Below, piece after piece: positions 8,797-17,750 of a DNA stretch of 64,000 nucleotides (position 1 is the first letter of the stretch; every line of letters starts with the position of its first letter). The stretch is from WTHC01 sp965218725. Lineage in GTDB: Archaea; Thermoproteota; Nitrososphaeria; Nitrososphaerales; Nitrosopumilaceae. Made by a program: the position numbers and the translations under genes. Below the pieces are notes generated by a model, which saw nothing but the letters and a program-made list of their open reading frames with translations, made no database searches and was not told the origin of the DNA. The stretch lies in NCBI GenBank assembly GCA_965218725.1, contig CBDCLO010000002.1, forward strand, positions 496,001-560,000. The letters are read 5' to 3'.

Positions 8797-9627
8797 ATGA
8801 GTTCTAAAGATACTATTTTGGATTCTGAGTTTAAATATATAGACAAAAATGGTAATTTAATAAAAAATAGAACAGAGTTTTCAATTGCCAATATACTCTC
8901 ATTTTTAGGTCATGATTATGAATATAATTATAAACTTGTATTAAAAAATGGTGAAACTACTACTGTTGATTTTAAAACTTCAGTGGGATTAATTGAGATA
9001 ATAGATAAGTATGAAGATATTATAAAATACAAAAATATTAAAAGAATTATGCCGGAACTCAAGATATTCGCAATAGGAAATTCAACATATGGCACGCATA
9101 TAAGTGAGCTTGGCGAGATGATGAGTTATAATAACAATGATGTACAAATTGGATCAATATTTATTGATGAACCAGCATTTTCATTTGATTATGCTCATAT
9201 TTTACCATTAGTCAAAAAATGTTCAATATTGCATGGACATACATCATCAGTATTTGTAGAACTTGTTGGACAAATGAAGAATAACCTATTAATTGATTTC
9301 AGTATTGCAAAAAAAATCATTAAAAAGGCAATATCTGAACTTGATCACAAATTTTTCATTAATAAAAACTATTTAAAAAACATAAGCAATACTCACTATA
9401 GAATTATGTTTGAAGGCCAAAAAGGAGTATTTGATTTAAGTGTTCCAAAGAATACAACATATTTATTAAAAGGCGAAGCAACTGTTGAGAATTTATCTAC
9501 AGAGATTATCAAAATATTAACTCCAATGTTACCAAAAAATATCGAAGCAGTTGGTGTCTATATATACGAAGGGTACAACAAAGGAGCACATATAATATCA
9601 CATATATCAAAAACATGGAAAGCATGA
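8797..9627 (+). CDS. Fusion: nuclease-like N-terminal domain plus 6-pyruvoyl-tetrahydropterin synthase (QueD-like)
   Basis: Residues about 120-276 are a PTPS/QueD domain: FSFDYAHIL gives the first zinc His and LHGHTSSV the other two, followed by IDFSIAKKII and a conserved ELDHKF. QueD proteins make 6-carboxy-tetrahydropterin for 7-deazaguanine (archaeosine) synthesis. Residues 1-118 form a separate domain with VDFKTSVGLIEIIDKYE, resembling the D...ExK strand pair of PD-(D/E)XK nuclease folds but with the lysine lost. At 276 residues it is about twice the size of a plain QueD. It overlaps valS, so it is probably co-transcribed with it. Confidence 0.8.
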   Translation: MSSKDTILDSEFKYIDKNGNLIKNRTEFSIANILSFLGHDYEYNYKLVLKNGETTTVDFKTSVGLIEIIDKYEDIIKYKNIKRIMPELKIFAIGNSTYGTHISELGEMMSYNNNDVQIGSIFIDEPAFSFDYAHILPLVKKCSILHGHTSSVFVELVGQMKNNLLIDFSIAKKIIKKAISELDHKFFINKNYLKNISNTHYRIMFEGQKGVFDLSVPKNTTYLLKGEATVENLSTEIIKILTPMLPKNIEAVGVYIYEGYNKGAHIISHISKTWKA

Positions 9628-11939
9628 AGCCAAAAATAAGTGCTAAAACATGGGAGTACAAGTTGGAGGAACAAATACGAAAGCAGTGGAACAGTGACAG
9701 TGTTTATAATTTTATTCCGAAAGAAAATAATTTTGTAATAGATACACCGCCTCCATATCCTTCAGGAAGTACTTGGCATATAGGTGCAGCAGCTCATTAC
9801 GCACAAATAGATATGATTGCACGTACAGCAAGAATGGAAAGAAATAATGTGTATTTTCCAATAGGAATAGACAGAAATGGTTTACCTGTAGAGATATTTA
9901 CTGAAAAAAAGTATGGAATAAAATTACAAAATATAGACAGAAATAAATTTTTAGCGTTATGCAAATCAACATTAGATGATTTGGAGAAAACAATGATACA
10001 AATAATGAAGTGTTTAGGCATAAGTGGAGAATTTACAGATTATTACAAAACAGATTCTGATGAATACAGAACGTTAACACAATCAACATTTATAGAACTA
10101 TGGAAAAAAAATTACATATATGTAGCAAATAGACCTAACAATTATGATTGTTCTACTAAAACCACAATATCTGATGCAGAGATTACATATCTAAACATAA
10201 AAACAGAGCTGGTATACATTAAATTTAATTTAAAAGAATCAAAAAAAACAATAGTAGTATCTAGTACACGACCAGAATTATTGTATTCGTGTAAAACAAT
10301 TGTAGTTAATCCAAGTGATTCAAGATATGTAGAATTAGTAGGCAAAAATGTAGTAGTGCCAATAATCAACAAAGAAATAGAAATACGATCTCATAATTCA
10401 GTAAAGGAAGAATTTGGATCCGGAATTGTAATGATATGCAGTTATGGGGATCAAAATGACGTGACATTATTTAGAGAGTTTGGACTGGAGGAAACAGTTG
10501 TAATAGATAAAGATGGAAAAATGACTGATGTTGTTGGAAAATACAAAGGACTCAAGGTGAAACATGCTAGAACTAAAATAATAAGAGATCTTGTGGATAT
10601 GGGGTTAGTTGAAAAAATAGAAAAAATAGAACATCGTATCCCTGTTTCAGAACGTAGTAAAACACCAATTGAGATAATACCAATGAAAGAATACTATTTG
10701 AAACAAAAAGAAATGTTAGAAAAAGTAAAAGCTAACGGATTAGAAATTAAGTTTTACCCAAGAATGCATAAACAGATCTTGATTGATTGGATTAATTCAA
10801 TAACAATTGATTGGCCTATATCGAGAAGACGATTTTATGGTACAGAAATTCCCATATGGTATTGTAAAAAATGTCTTAGACCTCATGTACCAAAACCTGG
10901 AAAATATTATAGGCCATGGAAAGAAAAATGTCCAATTAGCAACTGTACAATATGTGGTTCTGCTGAATTCGAAGGTGAAAAGCGTGTGTTAGATACATGG
11001 ATGGATTCCAGTATATCACCACTGTTTATATCTAAATTTAAAAAAGATGATAAATTCTTTGAAAAAACATATCCTGCTACTATACGGCCTCAAGCTAAGG
11101 ATATTGTAAGAACATGGCTATATTATACACTTTTACGTTGTGAACAAATTACTAAAACTAAACCGTGGTCAGAAGCATGGATTATGGGTTATGGATTAGA
11201 CCATAAAGGATCCAAAATGAGTAAGAGTGCTGATAACGCTGTAAGTCCACTTCCAATAATAAAAAAGGTGGGCGCGGATGCATTCAGATTTTGGAGTGCT
11301 AGTGTAGTAAATCATGGATATGATTTCAAGTGCTCTATAGATAAAATAGAATCAGCAAAAAAATTTTTAAATAAGTTATGGAATGTCTCTAGATTCATTT
11401 CTAATTTCCCAATAGTTAATTTTGTAAATACTACAAATACAGATGATTGGATAATATCAGAGCTTGATAGGTTAATACTGAAATGTAGAAAAGGCTATGA
11501 AGATTATAATTTCTTTATACCTGCAACTGCTATTAGAGAATTTACATGGAATATATTTGCATCACATTATGTTGAGATGGTTAAAAATAGAGCGTATGGG
11601 ATAGGTTTTAGCAATGAAGAAAAAAATTGTGCTATTTATACACTTCATAAGTCGTTATCTACTATATTGTTGCTTTTAGCTCCAATAACACCATTTATTA
11701 CTGATCACTTATGGAAAATATTGTATTCTAAAGATAGTATTCACGTACAACTACAAGTGAAACATGAAGGTAGACCAGATATGAAAATATTCACTAGTAA
11801 GATTATTAAATTCAATTCCAAAATATGGAACGAGAAAAAAAAAAATAACATTTCTTTTAACGATAAAATAAGAGTTGACATCCCATCAGAGCTGGAACTG
11901 TTTAAAAATGATCTACGATCTATGCACCATATAGAATAG
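9615..11939 (+). CDS. valS: Valyl-tRNA synthetase
   Basis: Class Ia synthetase that charges tRNA-Val. The N-terminal DTPPPYPSG followed by TWHIG is the HIGH motif region, and KGSKMSKSADNAVSP is the KMSKS loop. An editing (CP1) domain lies between, and zinc-ribbon cysteines (CKKC, CPISNCTIC) sit near residues 415-455. The C-terminus is short, as in thaumarchaeal ValS (774 residues), without the coiled-coil tail of bacterial ValS. Start at 9615 or at the ATG of an ATGA overlap at 9624; both overlap the upstream fusion gene. Confidence 0.88.
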   Translation: MESMKPKISAKTWEYKLEEQIRKQWNSDSVYNFIPKENNFVIDTPPPYPSGSTWHIGAAAHYAQIDMIARTARMERNNVYFPIGIDRNGLPVEIFTEKKYGIKLQNIDRNKFLALCKSTLDDLEKTMIQIMKCLGISGEFTDYYKTDSDEYRTLTQSTFIELWKKNYIYVANRPNNYDCSTKTTISDAEITYLNIKTELVYIKFNLKESKKTIVVSSTRPELLYSCKTIVVNPSDSRYVELVGKNVVVPIINKEIEIRSHNSVKEEFGSGIVMICSYGDQNDVTLFREFGLEETVVIDKDGKMTDVVGKYKGLKVKHARTKIIRDLVDMGLVEKIEKIEHRIPVSERSKTPIEIIPMKEYYLKQKEMLEKVKANGLEIKFYPRMHKQILIDWINSITIDWPISRRRFYGTEIPIWYCKKCLRPHVPKPGKYYRPWKEKCPISNCTICGSAEFEGEKRVLDTWMDSSISPLFISKFKKDDKFFEKTYPATIRPQAKDIVRTWLYYTLLRCEQITKTKPWSEAWIMGYGLDHKGSKMSKSADNAVSPLPIIKKVGADAFRFWSASVVNHGYDFKCSIDKIESAKKFLNKLWNVSRFISNFPIVNFVNTTNTDDWIISELDRLILKCRKGYEDYNFFIPATAIREFTWNIFASHYVEMVKNRAYGIGFSNEEKNCAIYTLHKSLSTILLLLAPITPFITDHLWKILYSKDSIHVQLQVKHEGRPDMKIFTSKIIKFNSKIWNEKKKNNISFNDKIRVDIPSELELFKNDLRSMHHIE

Positions 11940-11955
11940 ACTGGTATCTGGTTAG

Positions 11956-12942
11956 TTGTTAGCAGTAGTTATAAAAAAACACGGAAGTCATAATGTATTA
12001 ACATATACAAATATAAAAAAACCAAGACATATGACTACTGATGTTATTGTAAAAGTTAGATATTGTGCAATAAATCATCTTGACATATTAGTAAGAAATG
12101 GATCTACAGTTAGAAAGATACAATTTCCTCATATTTTAGGTTGTGATGTATGTGGAACTTTGGAAGAAGGCTTTGGTAATTTCAAGATAGGTGATAAAGT
12201 AGTTATATATCCTGTAATCAATGACGGCTCATCTAATTTAATAAATATAATTGGTGGTTTTAGTGCTTATAATGGAGGATATGCAGAATTTATTAGAGTT
12301 CCAAAACAGTGTATTGTTAAAAAACCACATTACTTTTCTGATAAAGAAGCTTGCTCACTAAATATTTCATATCTTACTGCATGGAATATTTTAGAAAGTC
12401 TTGATTGTAAAACAGGTAAATGTATTTTTGTATGGGGTGCCGGTAGTGGTATAGGATCTGCTATTATTTTACTTGCAAAAGCTAGAGGTATTAATGTAAT
12501 TACAGTAACATCAAATGATGAAAAAATGAAATTATCAAAAAAAATCGGGGCTGATGTTATAATAAATAGAAACAAAAAAAACATATTAAAATCAGTAACA
12601 AAATATTATAGTGGTGGGGTGGATTATGTGGTAGATCATGTAGGAGCAAAAACATGGCCAATTAGCATTAAACTATTAAAGGTAGGAGGTAAGATGGCTA
12701 CATGTGGAATAACTACAGGATGTCAGACTAGGATAAATATATTAGATATCTATAACAAACAACTTACGATATTTGGAATCTATGCTGGTAGCAAATCACA
12801 GTTGATGAAACTGCATAGTTTTATGAAAAATAATAAAATAAAACCAGTGATAGATTCAACATTTTCTTTGGAAAATGCAGTTTTTGCTCATAAAAGAATG
12901 ACTTCAAATAACCATTTCGGAAAAATAATTTTAGAGATATAG
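11956..12942 (+). CDS. MDR-family NAD(P)H oxidoreductase (zinc-lacking type)
   Basis: Medium-chain dehydrogenase/reductase of 328 residues. It has a GroES-like N-terminal domain (CAINHLDILVRNG, GCDVCGTLEEG, GDKVVIYP) and a Rossmann domain (VWGAGSGIGSAIILLAKARG, about residues 155-175, then GADVIINRNK). The catalytic zinc cluster of true alcohol dehydrogenases (GHE, Cys of CGSD) is absent, which points to a quinone oxidoreductase or enoyl reductase type. The substrate is unknown. It starts with TTG at 11956, 16 nt after valS. Confidence 0.8.
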   Translation: MLAVVIKKHGSHNVLTYTNIKKPRHMTTDVIVKVRYCAINHLDILVRNGSTVRKIQFPHILGCDVCGTLEEGFGNFKIGDKVVIYPVINDGSSNLINIIGGFSAYNGGYAEFIRVPKQCIVKKPHYFSDKEACSLNISYLTAWNILESLDCKTGKCIFVWGAGSGIGSAIILLAKARGINVITVTSNDEKMKLSKKIGADVIINRNKKNILKSVTKYYSGGVDYVVDHVGAKTWPISIKLLKVGGKMATCGITTGCQTRINILDIYNKQLTIFGIYAGSKSQLMKLHSFMKNNKIKPVIDSTFSLENAVFAHKRMTSNNHFGKIILEI

Positions 12943-12974
12943 TACATGAACTATCGCTGACTTTTATTTAGATA

Positions 12975-13592
12975 TCACTTATGATTTTTTATTATATTTA
13001 AGAAATACTCATGCAATGAACTATCATTTGTAAGTTCTGGATGGAATGTAGTTGCTAATATGTTATTTTGTTTTACAGTCACTGGTGTATTATTAAACTT
13101 TGATAATATTTCAACATCGTTTCCAGTTTTAGTTATATTTGGTGCACGTATAAATACTCCTTTAAAATTAATTAATTTGTCTAATCTAATTGCTATATCA
13201 GCTTCAAATGAATGTTGTTGTCGCCCAAAATAATTTCTTTCTACTTCAACATTTAATACATTTAAAATTGGTTGGTCTGTTTTCCCAGTGACATAGTCTA
13301 TTACATTTTTTGACAAAATAATCAATCCCGCACAAATACCTAAAACTGGCATGCCTAACTTTATTTTTTCTTTTATTGTTTTTAATAGATCATCAATTAA
13401 TGATAGTTTTCCAATGGATGTACTCTCACCACCAGGTAATATCAATCCGTCAAGTTTAGATATCTGGTTTTTTTTGTTTATTTCACACAAAGTGACTTCA
13501 TAATCTAACTTTTTTAATATACTTTCAACTGATAATATATTTTCGTTAACATCACCTTGTAATGACAATACACCTATGTTAATTTTATTCAT
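12975..13592 (-). CDS. pdxT: Pyridoxal 5'-phosphate synthase glutaminase subunit
   Basis: Class-I glutamine amidotransferase that releases ammonia for PdxS. The triad is visible: GICAGLIIL carries the nucleophilic Cys, and FHPELTND carries the His and Glu. GGESTSIGKL is the family's glutamine-binding loop. Length 205 is normal. It follows pdxS on the minus strand with an 8-nt overlap, so the two subunits are made from one transcript. Confidence 0.96.
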   Translation of the reverse strand: MNKINIGVLSLQGDVNENILSVESILKKLDYEVTLCEINKKNQISKLDGLILPGGESTSIGKLSLIDDLLKTIKEKIKLGMPVLGICAGLIILSKNVIDYVTGKTDQPILNVLNVEVERNYFGRQQHSFEADIAIRLDKLINFKGVFIRAPNITKTGNDVEILSKFNNTPVTVKQNNILATTFHPELTNDSSLHEYFLNIIKNHK

Positions 13593-14556
13593 ATATCACG
13601 CCCCTTTCTTGCATTTTTATCTCTAATTCTTTTGTATCTAGTCCAATCATAGATTGTTTTTCATCTATCATTTGTTGCGCATCTTTTACTTTATCAAAAT
13701 CATTCCAGAACGTAGTTGCAAGTACAATAGCATACGCTCTTTCTTTTGAATCAACAGATTTAAAAATTCCAGAACCTACAAATATGCCATCACATCCAAG
13801 TGACATAAGATATGCAGCATCTGCTGGGGTAGATATTCCGCCTGCAGCAAAATTTACAACAGGAAGCCTTCCTAATTTAGCAGTTTTTTCTATCAAATCA
13901 TAAGATGTTCTGAAATCTCTTGCAATTTTAATTATATTTTGATCATTACCAGTGTTATAAATTGAGTGTATGACACTCAGATCATAATTAAGTTTTTTTA
14001 TATGTTTTACTGCTTCTACAACATTGCCAGTTCCTGGTTCACCTTTTGTTCTTATCATTGCTGCTCCTTCTTCCACTCTTCTTAATGCCTCTGCTAATGA
14101 GCGACATCCGTTTACAAATGGGGTAGTAAAATCCCATTTCCATATGTGATGGTTTTCATCTGCGGGGGTCAACACTTCTGATTCATCAATCATGTCAATA
14201 CCTGTTTTTTCCAGCACATGCGCCTCATATGTATGTCCTATTCTACATTTTGCCATTACTGGTATTGTTACAGTATCCATAATTTCTTTTATTATTTTTA
14301 CACTTGCTGTTCTAGCTACACCGCCTATTTTTCTTATGTCTGATGGAAGTTTGTCTAGTACCATTACAGCCACTGCACCTGAATCCTCTGCAATATGTGC
14401 ATGTTCTACAGATGTTACGTCCATCACAACACCATTTTTTAACATATGGGAAAAACCACGTTTTAAAGTTGATGTACCATGTATCATAGATCCAATATTT
14501 GTTTTTTTTTTTGATATTCCTTTTGCAGTAGGAATATCACCATATAGCGGTATCAT
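13585..14556 (-). CDS. pdxS: Pyridoxal 5'-phosphate synthase lyase subunit
   Basis: PdxS condenses ribose-5-P, glyceraldehyde-3-P and ammonia to pyridoxal phosphate. The (beta/alpha)8 barrel is recognised by LKRGFSHMLKNGVVMDV, VMAKCRIGHTYEAH, IDMIDESEVLTPAD and VNFAAGGISTPADAA. The N-terminus has about 23 extra residues before the usual start; an internal ATG gives MIHGTSTLKRGF and could be the true start. It heads the pdxST operon. Confidence 0.96.
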   Translation of the reverse strand: MIPLYGDIPTAKGISKKKTNIGSMIHGTSTLKRGFSHMLKNGVVMDVTSVEHAHIAEDSGAVAVMVLDKLPSDIRKIGGVARTASVKIIKEIMDTVTIPVMAKCRIGHTYEAHVLEKTGIDMIDESEVLTPADENHHIWKWDFTTPFVNGCRSLAEALRRVEEGAAMIRTKGEPGTGNVVEAVKHIKKLNYDLSVIHSIYNTGNDQNIIKIARDFRTSYDLIEKTAKLGRLPVVNFAAGGISTPADAAYLMSLGCDGIFVGSGIFKSVDSKERAYAIVLATTFWNDFDKVKDAQQMIDEKQSMIGLDTKELEIKMQERGVIYE

Positions 14557-15116
14557 GTAAATAAAAACACGTCTTCAACATATTTACTTTATCAATTATA
14601 CTATATAGACTAATTTAATTTATTTAATAATTAATGTTATCAGCTTGATATTTTTATCTAGTATTTTATGTTAACTAGTTAGCTCTATATATTAAAGTTC
14701 TATTTTAAGTATAATATTTATTAAAATTATCAACTATTACTTATGAAATGTTTATACAAGTAATAGAAAATTATCATTAACATGTTAAGTTTTTGTAGTT
14801 TATCATTACCAATGATAAATTCTTTTTCATGACATAGGTCTTTTCAACTACACTTAACAAGTACTTTTTTCTAATTAATATCCCTGATTTTGTGATCATA
14901 TTGTCATGATATTAATATGTAATAATTTCAATGTCTTCATATTATATTTTAATTAGATTAATCTTATAATTATGCATGATATAATATCTAATGTATATTA
15001 CCAAGTTGGCAATAATTGTAATATATTTAATATTATTCTGTTCATTACAAAAAGTTTTATTTATTATTTTTTAATTAAAATAAGTTAAAATTTCAGTATA
15101 GTTTATTTGTAGTCAT
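14557..15116. other. Long AT-rich intergenic region with hairpins
   Basis: The 560-nt gap between pdxS and tRNA-Trp contains no convincing frame. It holds a perfect 9-bp hairpin with a 3-nt loop at 14799-14819 (TTTATCATT/AATGATAAA) nested within an 8-bp repeat, TGTTAAGT near 14783 and ACTTAACA near 14855. The rest is simple AT-rich sequence, including the presumed promoters of pdxS and of the tRNA. Confidence 0.4.
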
Positions 15117-15145
15117 GGGGTCGTTGTCTAGCTTGGTATGGCGAC

Positions 15146-15164
15146 AGTGAATAAACACCGCTAA
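15146..15164 (+). other. Non-canonical intron in tRNA-Trp (19 nt)
   Basis: It interrupts the anticodon stem between positions 28 and 29. The borders follow the rule for archaeal splicing endonuclease (cut after the second nucleotide of each 3-nt bulge): AC^A on the 5' side, AA^G on the 3' side. Confidence 0.8.
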
Positions 15165-15173
15165 GGGCTCCAG

Positions 15174-15224
15174 AAGAGAAATGTATTACTGATGTAAAGA
15201 TGATGTGTATTTGGAGCTGTAGTG
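15174..15224 (+). other. Canonical-position intron in tRNA-Trp (about 51 nt)
   Basis: It lies after G37 in the anticodon loop. The end is set by the need for A38 and the CCC of the 3' anticodon stem. The 4-bp central helix CTCC/GTAG has one mismatch, so the 3' border is less certain than that of the first intron. Confidence 0.6.
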
Positions 15225-15384
15225 ACCCGTAGATCACCGGTTCAAATCCGGTCGGCCCCATATCATATAAAAAGTACAAAACACTTTATTTGCGAATATG
15301 TATACATAATTATAAAAAAGTATTATCTCAAAATATAAATAAAAAGTAATATAATATTAGGTGTCATATGTAAGTAGAAAGATT

Positions 15385-17622
15385 TCAGTTAATTATATTC
15401 AGAGATGAACCTGCGTAAAACCAATTTAATTGTAATTCGTCATATGAATGTACTAATAATACATGTTCTATTTTATTTTTATTTGTTATATAACATGACA
15501 CAGGCTTTTTTGGTTCTAATTTATTCAATCCAACTATATTCAACCTATCATTTTCTGATATTTTATGATAATCATTAGAATTTCTGAATCTAAGTGCAAG
15601 TATTCCTTGTTTTTTTAAGTTATTTTCATGTATACGTGCAAAACTTTTAGCAATTACTGCAACACAACCTAAGTATCTAGGTGTCATTGCTGCATGTTCC
15701 CTACTGCTCCCTTCACCATAGTTATTTTCTGCCACTATAATCCATTTTAATTTTTTTGATTTATAATTCCTAGCTATCTGTGAAAAGAATTCTATTTTAT
15801 TATTAATAATGTCCAGTCCTTTACCTATTTTACTGTTATAAGAGTTTACAGCACCAAGTAATAAATTATCACTTAACTTATCTAGATGACCTCTGTATAT
15901 TAACCATTGTCCAGCAGGTGAGATATGATCTGTTGTACATTTACCCTTAACCTTAGCTAACACAATCAGGTTTTTATAATCTTTTTTGTCCCATGCTTTA
16001 AATGGAACTATTTTTTGTAATCTATTACTATTTTTGTTTATTATGATTTCAATATTTTTATTTTTTGGTTTGGATACATAGACATCATTAGTATTCTTAA
16101 ATCCATCAACAGGAATACTTGATTTTTTTGGTGGTCGTAATTTGAATTTGGAGCCGTCATATATAGAAAGATGATCAGTGAGTGGGTTAAATGAGAGATT
16201 GCCAGAAAGTGATAATGCAACTATCATTTCAGGACTAGCTATAAAATTCATTGTTTCTCTTTTTCCGTCATTTCTACCTGGAAAATTTCTATTAAATGAT
16301 GTAACAATTGTATTTTTTTCGTTCTCTATTTGTCTATCCCATTGTCCTATGCATGGACCACATGCATTTGCAAGAACAGTAGCACCTATTGATTGAAGTA
16401 GATTCAAATAACCTTCATTTTCAATAGTCGCTCTTATTTGTTCAGAACCAGGAGTAATGAATAAAGGTATTTTGGTTTTTATGCCCTTTAATTTGGCTTG
16501 TTTTGCTAAATCAGCTACCTTAGACATATCTTCATAAGAAGAGTTTGTACAACTACCGATTAAAGCAGCTGATATTTTGTCAATATACTTATATTTTTTG
16601 ATATCTTTATAGAAATTAGATATAGTGTGTGCTAGATCAGGTGTATGTGGTCCTGATATATATGGTTCAAGTCTGGATAGATCAATTTCTATTATTTTAT
16701 CAAAATATTGTATTGGGTTATTTTCTATTTCTGGATCTGCTATTAGTAAATTTTTATTGTTATTTGCAATGTCAGCTATATCATTACGTGACGTAGATCT
16801 TAAATAAATTTCCATTTGCGTATCATAAGGAAAAATAGAACAAGTTGCTCCTGTTTCTGCACCCATATTTGTTATGGTAGCTTTACCAGTACAACTAATT
16901 GAATTTGTTCCAGTTCCAAAATATTCAATGATATGATTTGTTCCACCAAAAACTGTAAGTTTATTTGTAATGTAAAGTATGATATCTTTCGCTGAAACCC
17001 ACCCATTTAATTTTCCAGTTAAATGTACTCCTATACGCTTAGGGTATTGAAGTTGCCATGGAGATCCAGCCATTGTTTCTGCTGCATCTATTCCTCCTAC
17101 ACCAACTGCAACCATACCAAGACCTCCAGCATTTGGAGTGTGAGAATCAGTCCCTATCATGAGGCCTCCTGGAAATGCATAGTTTTCCAAAATTATTTGG
17201 TGTATTATTCCAGATCCAGGCTTCCAAAAATCAAGTTTGTATTTATTACATGCAGATTCTAAGAACCTAAATATTTCATTATTTTGTTGTATTGCATTGT
17301 GCGTATCGTTAACTCGATCTGTTCTTGCTGGTATAAGATGATCACAATGAACTGTGGTAGGAATTGCAACAGTTTTTAATCTAGTTTGCATGAATTGAAG
17401 GATAGTCATTTGTCCTGTCACATCTTGTAATGCAAGTCTATCAGGCTTAAAAAATACATAACGTCTATTATTTTCCGTGATATCACCAATATTAACAGCA
17501 TGTCCAACAAGTATTTTTTCGGTTAATGTTAATGGTCTATTACTTCTCTTTCTAAATTGTATAATTTTTTTGTTAGATAATTTATAGATTTGAGATATAA
17601 ATTTTTTATTGAATAGCTCCAT
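15385..17622 (-). CDS. acn: Aconitate hydratase
   Basis: Isomerises citrate to isocitrate in the TCA cycle. The 745-residue protein has the [4Fe-4S] ligands in IGSCTNSSYEDM and ANACGPCIGQWDR, the substrate-binding VHCDHLIPA and GTDSHTPNAGGLGM near the N-terminus, and the C-terminal swivel domain NYGEGSSREHAAM. It is the mitochondrial-type aconitase seen in ammonia-oxidising archaea. It stands alone, divergent from the gene at 17751. Confidence 0.95.
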   Translation of the reverse strand: MELFNKKFISQIYKLSNKKIIQFRKRSNRPLTLTEKILVGHAVNIGDITENNRRYVFFKPDRLALQDVTGQMTILQFMQTRLKTVAIPTTVHCDHLIPARTDRVNDTHNAIQQNNEIFRFLESACNKYKLDFWKPGSGIIHQIILENYAFPGGLMIGTDSHTPNAGGLGMVAVGVGGIDAAETMAGSPWQLQYPKRIGVHLTGKLNGWVSAKDIILYITNKLTVFGGTNHIIEYFGTGTNSISCTGKATITNMGAETGATCSIFPYDTQMEIYLRSTSRNDIADIANNNKNLLIADPEIENNPIQYFDKIIEIDLSRLEPYISGPHTPDLAHTISNFYKDIKKYKYIDKISAALIGSCTNSSYEDMSKVADLAKQAKLKGIKTKIPLFITPGSEQIRATIENEGYLNLLQSIGATVLANACGPCIGQWDRQIENEKNTIVTSFNRNFPGRNDGKRETMNFIASPEMIVALSLSGNLSFNPLTDHLSIYDGSKFKLRPPKKSSIPVDGFKNTNDVYVSKPKNKNIEIIINKNSNRLQKIVPFKAWDKKDYKNLIVLAKVKGKCTTDHISPAGQWLIYRGHLDKLSDNLLLGAVNSYNSKIGKGLDIINNKIEFFSQIARNYKSKKLKWIIVAENNYGEGSSREHAAMTPRYLGCVAVIAKSFARIHENNLKKQGILALRFRNSNDYHKISENDRLNIVGLNKLEPKKPVSCYITNKNKIEHVLLVHSYDELQLNWFYAGSSLNIIN

Positions 17623-17750
17623 GACAAATCATTACTAAAATTATACACATGACTCACAAATAAATAATTTTTGCTAACAATTATAAGCATAATACAGCTA
17701 TATACCTATATTAAAATGGTATTATTATATGGTTTTTGGTTGGTGGGAAG

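Larger units (their letters stand above)
15117..15260 (+). tRNA. tRNA-Trp (CCA) with two introns
   Basis: Acceptor GGGGTCG/CGGCCCC, T arm ACCGG-TTCAAAT-CCGGT and loop CTCCAGA with anticodon CCA identify tRNA-Trp. The mature stem ACGGG/CCCGT only forms if two segments are removed. The first is 19 nt at 15146-15164 (between positions 28 and 29), flanked by a clean bulge-helix-bulge: GGCG pairs with CGCT, 3-nt bulges ACA and AAG, inner GTG/CAC stem. The second is about 51 nt at 15174-15224, at the canonical 37/38 site. Removing both leaves about 74 nt. Confidence 0.9.

Noticed and set aside
9615..9623. Isoleucyl- rather than valyl-tRNA synthetase for the gene at 9615
   Set aside because: The DTPPPYPSG...WHIG N-terminus and short C-terminus fit archaeal ValS better than IleS, which is longer.
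15181..15220. C/D-box guide RNA inside the large tRNA-Trp intron
   Set aside because: CTGA (15189-15192) and ATGATGT (15200-15206) resemble D' and C' boxes as in haloarchaeal tRNA-Trp introns, but no clear terminal C and D boxes or tRNA-Trp target complementarity could be shown.
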